The position numbers and the translations under genes are program-made. 64,000 nucleotides of DNA from TMED88 sp964515335 (lineage in GTDB: Bacteria > Myxococcota_A > UBA9160 > UBA4427). Of the stretch, positions 60,880 to 64,000 are shown piece after piece. Below the pieces are notes generated by a model, which was not told where the DNA came from, did no database searches, and was given only the letters and a program-made list of their open reading frames with translations. Location of the stretch: positions 1 to 64,000 of the forward strand of contig CAZETS010000026.1 of assembly GCA_964515335.1 (NCBI GenBank), in the 5' to 3' direction. Numbering within the stretch: position 1 is the first letter of the stretch; the number at the start of each line of letters is the position of its first letter.

Positions 60880-62370
60880 TCACGGAGCGGATCGCGCCGG
60901 CTCGCCGGCCGGGTTCTCGAAGCGCAGCGCTCCGTCCTCGAGCGGTGCGTGGCGGATCATCTTCTTGTCGCGGGCGTAGTTCTGGGTGTTGAGCCACGGC
61001 TCGCGGTTGCCCTGCTTCGGGAAGAGGTGCATGACCCGCTGCATGTAGCCGGCCGGGAAGTCGTCGATCCACGGCCGCCCGGGCATGTCACGGTCCTCGT
61101 CGCGCAGCCGCGGCACGCAGGCGCGCATGCCGAGCTCGTCCATGCGGTTCAGCAGGCGGCAGGTGTACTCGGCGGTGAGGTCGGCGCGCAGCGTCCACGA
61201 GGCATTGATGTAGCCGAAGGTCTGCACCAGGTTCGGGACGTCCGAGTACATCATTCCCTTGTAGGTCCAGGTGGCGGGGAAGTCGACCGGACGGCCGTCG
61301 ACGCTGAAGCGGACGCCGCCGAGGACCTTCAGGTTGAGACCCGTGGCTACGATGATGATGTCCGCCTGAAGCTCCTCGCCGCTCTGGAGCAGGATGCCGC
61401 GCTTGGTGATCTGGTCGATGTGGTCGGTGACGACCGAGGCCTGGCCCGACTTGATGGCGTCGTAGAGGTCGCCGTCGGGGATCAGGCAGAGTCGCTGATC
61501 CCAGGGGTTGTAGCGGGGCGTGAAGTGCTTCTCGACGTCGTAGTCGGGGGGCAGGTTCTTGCGCACCTGGTCGAGCAGGTACTTCTTCACCTTCTCCGGC
61601 GCGGTGCGGGTCTTCTGGTAGACCCGGCGCTGGAAGAAGACGTTCTTGGCGCGGGTGATCGCGTAGGCGGTGGAGTCGGGCAGGATCCTGCGCAGGAAGT
61701 TTGCGATCACGTCCTTCTCGGGCCGCGAGATCACGTAGGTGGGCGAGCGCTGCAGCATGGTGATGTGCTCGACGTCGGGCGCCATGGCGGGCACGACGGT
61801 CATCGCCGTGGCGCCGCTGCCGATCACCACCACCCGCTTGCCCGCGTAGTCGAGATCCTCGGGCCAGAGCTGCGGGTGGAACATCGGGCCTTCGAACTGC
61901 TCCTCGCCCTCGAAGTGGGGCCGGTATGGCTGGTCGTAGCTGTAGTAGCCGCTGCACATCAAGAGGAAGCTGCAGGTGATGGGCTCGGGTGCGCCGTCGT
62001 CGGCGGTGTTCGTGACGTCGAGGGACCAGCGCGCGTCCTCGGAAGACCAGGACGCGGCGTCGAGGCGCCGGCCCATGCGGATGTGCCGGCGGACGTCGTG
62101 CTCGTCGGCGGTCTCGTTCACGTAGTCGAGGATCGACGGCCCGTCGGCGATGGCCTTTTCGGCGCGCCACGGCTTGAAGTCGTAGCCGAGGGTGTGCATG
62201 TCGCTGTCCGAGCGGATGCCCGGGTAGCGGTAGAGGTCCCAGGTGCCGCCGATCGCCTCACGGCTCTCGAGGATCGCCCAGGTCTTGCCGGGGCACTGCT
62301 TCTGCAGGTGCACCGCGGCGCCGATGCCGGACAGGCCGGCCCCGACGATCACGACGTCGAAGTGGGTCAT
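60880..62370 (-). CDS. Baeyer-Villiger monooxygenase, EtaA-like
   Basis: This 496-residue protein starts at ATG 62370. It has FDVVIVGAGLSGIGAAVHLQ (FAD), GGTWDLYRYPGIRSDSDMHTLGYDFKPW (very like mycobacterial EtaA), FEGPMFHPQLWPED (the Baeyer-Villiger fingerprint) and VVVIGSGATAMTVVPAM (NADPH). EtaA-type enzymes oxidise ketones and thioamide drugs. The other monooxygenase at 48332 is of a different subgroup, so two ketone specificities are likely. It lies 49 bases downstream of the aminotransferase gene in the same direction. Confidence 0.94.
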   Translation of the reverse strand: MTHFDVVIVGAGLSGIGAAVHLQKQCPGKTWAILESREAIGGTWDLYRYPGIRSDSDMHTLGYDFKPWRAEKAIADGPSILDYVNETADEHDVRRHIRMGRRLDAASWSSEDARWSLDVTNTADDGAPEPITCSFLLMCSGYYSYDQPYRPHFEGEEQFEGPMFHPQLWPEDLDYAGKRVVVIGSGATAMTVVPAMAPDVEHITMLQRSPTYVISRPEKDVIANFLRRILPDSTAYAITRAKNVFFQRRVYQKTRTAPEKVKKYLLDQVRKNLPPDYDVEKHFTPRYNPWDQRLCLIPDGDLYDAIKSGQASVVTDHIDQITKRGILLQSGEELQADIIIVATGLNLKVLGGVRFSVDGRPVDFPATWTYKGMMYSDVPNLVQTFGYINASWTLRADLTAEYTCRLLNRMDELGMRACVPRLRDEDRDMPGRPWIDDFPAGYMQRVMHLFPKQGNREPWLNTQNYARDKKMIRHAPLEDGALRFENPAGEPARSAP

Positions 62371-62419
62371 CTCGCCTCCATCCCGTGCCGTTTGTAGCAC
62401 GCGGTCGGCGGCTCTCCGC

Positions 62420-63769
62420 TCAGGCGCTGCCGGCCGCCTCGACCGACTCGGCCAGGATCCCGACGATCTCGTCGACCTCGCCACGCGTCGTGCAGAGCGG
62501 CGGCGAGACGGCCGTGCACTCCCAGAGCGCGCGGACGATCAGTCCCCGGTCCTGGGCGAGGTGCGAGATCTTCGCGGGAAACGACATCGGGCGGTCGCCG
62601 ACCGGGTCCGTGGTGCCCGGCTTCGCCCACTCGATCGCGGTCATCATGCCGACACCGCGGATCTCCCCCGCGCGCGGGTCGTCGCCGAAGGTCTCGCGCA
62701 GCCGCTCGAGCAGGTAGGCGCCCGTGGCCGCGCTGTTCTCCACCAGGCCCTCGCGCTCGATGATGTCGAGGTTGGCGTGGGCGGCCGCGCAGCAGGCGGC
62801 GTGGTTGTTGTAGGTGAGGCCGCCCATGAAGGGCAGGCCCTGGGGCGAGCGGTCACGCAGGGTCTCGTAGACACCGTTCGAGACCCCGACGCCGCCGAGC
62901 GGCAGGTATCCGCTGGTGACGCCCTTGGCGAAGGTCACGAGGTCGGGGGTGACGTCGTAGGTCTCCATGCCGAACCAGCGACCGGTGCGCCCGAAGCCGG
63001 TGATCACCTCGTCGAGGATCAGCAGCACGCCGTGCCGGTCGCACACCTCGCGCAGCTTCGGGAAGTAGTCGTCCGGCGGCGGAATCACGCCCCCGGTGCC
63101 CATCACCGGCTCGGCGATGATGGCCGCGATCGTGTCCGCGCCCTCGCGCTCGATCGCCTGCTCGATGGCGTCCACGCAGCTGATGCCGCACTCGGGCCGC
63201 GTCAGTCCCAGCTCGCAGCGGAAGCAGTACGCGGTGGGCACCTGCACGTGCAGCGGGTCGGGGTCGGCGAAGATGTGGTACGCGGGCAGCCGGGTCGCGC
63301 TGCCCGCCGCGCGGGTGATGCCGTGGTAGGCGTGTGCGCGCGAGAGGATCTTCACCCGTCCGGGCTCGCCGCGCACCGCGTGAAAGGTGCGGGCCAGGCG
63401 AAAGGCGGTCTCGTTGGCGTCCGAGCCGCCGGTGGTGAAGACGAAGCGCTCGAGCTCCGAGCCTGCCGGCATGCGCTTCGACAGGCGCTCGGCGAGGCGG
63501 ATCGCCGGCTCGGTCGAGTACTCCCAGAACCCCGGGTAGTAGGCGACCTCCCGCATCTGCTCGGCGACGGCGTCACCGATCTCGGTGCGCCCGTGGCCGA
63601 CGTTCACGTTCCAGAGGCCCGAGCAGCCGTCGATCAGCTTCTGTCCGTCGGCGATCTGGATGCGGATGCCCTCGCCGCCGGTGACGACACTGGGCCCCTT
63701 CTTCTCGTGGGTGCGGAACTCGGTGATGGGGTGGATGAGATGCGCGCGGTCGAGGTCCTCGAGCTGCAT
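62420..63769 (-). CDS. Class III (omega) aminotransferase
   Basis: This 449-residue PLP enzyme has an AGGAGC ribosome-binding site. Class III features are LIDGCSGLWNVNVGHGRTEIGDAV, FTTGGSDANETAFRLAR, LLILDEVITGFGRTGRWFG (Asp for the pyridine N) and VTFAKGVTSGYLPLGG with the PLP Lys. These enzymes move an amino group from omega-amino acids or amines to a keto acid. The substrate is not evident; it may serve amine catabolism unrelated to the steroid-like genes. Confidence 0.94.
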   Translation of the reverse strand: MQLEDLDRAHLIHPITEFRTHEKKGPSVVTGGEGIRIQIADGQKLIDGCSGLWNVNVGHGRTEIGDAVAEQMREVAYYPGFWEYSTEPAIRLAERLSKRMPAGSELERFVFTTGGSDANETAFRLARTFHAVRGEPGRVKILSRAHAYHGITRAAGSATRLPAYHIFADPDPLHVQVPTAYCFRCELGLTRPECGISCVDAIEQAIEREGADTIAAIIAEPVMGTGGVIPPPDDYFPKLREVCDRHGVLLILDEVITGFGRTGRWFGMETYDVTPDLVTFAKGVTSGYLPLGGVGVSNGVYETLRDRSPQGLPFMGGLTYNNHAACCAAAHANLDIIEREGLVENSAATGAYLLERLRETFGDDPRAGEIRGVGMMTAIEWAKPGTTDPVGDRPMSFPAKISHLAQDRGLIVRALWECTAVSPPLCTTRGEVDEIVGILAESVEAAGSA

Positions 63770-63785
63770 GGGGTGCTCCTTTCGG

Positions 63786-64000
63786 TCAGGTCACCGTCTC
63801 GAGCCTAGCGCGAACGTGCTTGTGCCACGGCGTGCCGGCCAGCCAGTCGCGGTCCTCGCTCGACGTCAGCTCGTTGGGCGGCAGGCCGTGCACGATGCGC
63901 TCGCCGCGCTGGTCGGGGTACGCGAGCCCGAGGCCGTTGGGGATCGTCACGTGGCCGTCGCGCAGGGTGTCCGTCACCTCGACGACCGTCTCGAGCGAGC
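63786..64000 (-). CDS. Molybdopterin oxidoreductase, C-terminal fragment (cut by window edge)
   Basis: The frame is open to the window edge, giving the last 70 residues of a larger protein. VEVTDTLRDGHVTIPNGLGLAYP and PPNELTSSEDRDWLAGTPWHKHVRARLE match the end of the molybdopterin-dinucleotide-binding domain in formate-dehydrogenase/nitrate-reductase-like enzymes. The rest of the gene, with its FeS and active-site regions, lies outside the window, so the substrate cannot be judged. Confidence 0.82.
   Translation of the reverse strand, partial: SLETVVEVTDTLRDGHVTIPNGLGLAYPDQRGERIVHGLPPNELTSSEDRDWLAGTPWHKHVRARLETVT

Overview
The window is GC-rich DNA, densely packed with genes, and has no tRNA, rRNA, insertion sequence, prophage or CRISPR array that I can see. 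An AgmX/PglI-type TonB-like tail protein, TolA-type TPR lipoproteins, tripartite C-terminal anchors, a cyclic-di-GMP-I riboswitch and many lipid/steroid catabolic genes together suggest an environmental deltaproteobacterial-grade organism (Myxococcota- or Binatota-like). That placement is inference; no marker gene is present to settle it.

Region 1 (1-4.9 kb) holds a secreted protein with a C-terminal anchor, a membrane histidine kinase without a receiver, a clear intrinsic terminator, and a secreted endonuclease I fused to a lamin-tail domain that ends in a similar anchor.

Region 2 (5-30.3 kb) is the centrepiece. A tight operon, with several ATGA-type stop/start overlaps, encodes a periplasmic coiled-coil protein, two large TPR proteins, a small TPR lipoprotein, a small exported protein, ExbB/TolQ, two unlike ExbD proteins and a TonB-like protein with a cytoplasmic coiled coil. 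After a 286-base leader containing a cyclic-di-GMP-I (GEMM-I) riboswitch comes a 15.2-kb gene for a protein of about 5,067 residues. It has a signal peptide, about 15 DUF11-like Ig modules, SdrD-B/Cna-B-like modules, one degenerate and three recognisable OmpA-like modules, and a C-terminal outer-membrane beta-barrel of about 890 residues. I read this as a proton-motive-force-driven trans-envelope machine coupled to a giant surface or barrel protein under c-di-GMP control. It recalls the Agl/Glt gliding and TonB/ExbBD systems but differs from both in gene content. It is the best candidate here for an undescribed system.

Region 3 (30.3-35 kb) contains a TauE/SafE permease, a small M50-like membrane protein, a universal stress protein, and a tungsten-type aldehyde:ferredoxin oxidoreductase translationally coupled to a MoaD/ThiS-like protein.

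Region 4 (35-64 kb) is a catabolic cluster: three crotonases, two acyl-CoA-dehydrogenase-fold flavoproteins, a nitroreductase, an FAD monooxygenase, a CYP125/124-like P450, a tandem-domain CaiB CoA-transferase, an alcohol dehydrogenase, two Baeyer-Villiger-type monooxygenases, a carboxylesterase, an SDR and an omega-aminotransferase. Three TetR regulators sit beside palindromic candidate operators. An operon at 50.0-53.3 kb (TetR, MaoC-like, MaoC, Ltp2-like thiolase, DUF35 Zn-ribbon/OB) matches the mycobacterial ChsH2/ChsH1/Ltp2 side-chain retro-aldolase set, with ChsH2 split into two genes. A HAD-PlsC fusion and a PlsB-like acyltransferase give the two acylation steps of phosphatidate synthesis. 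The window ends inside a molybdopterin oxidoreductase gene.
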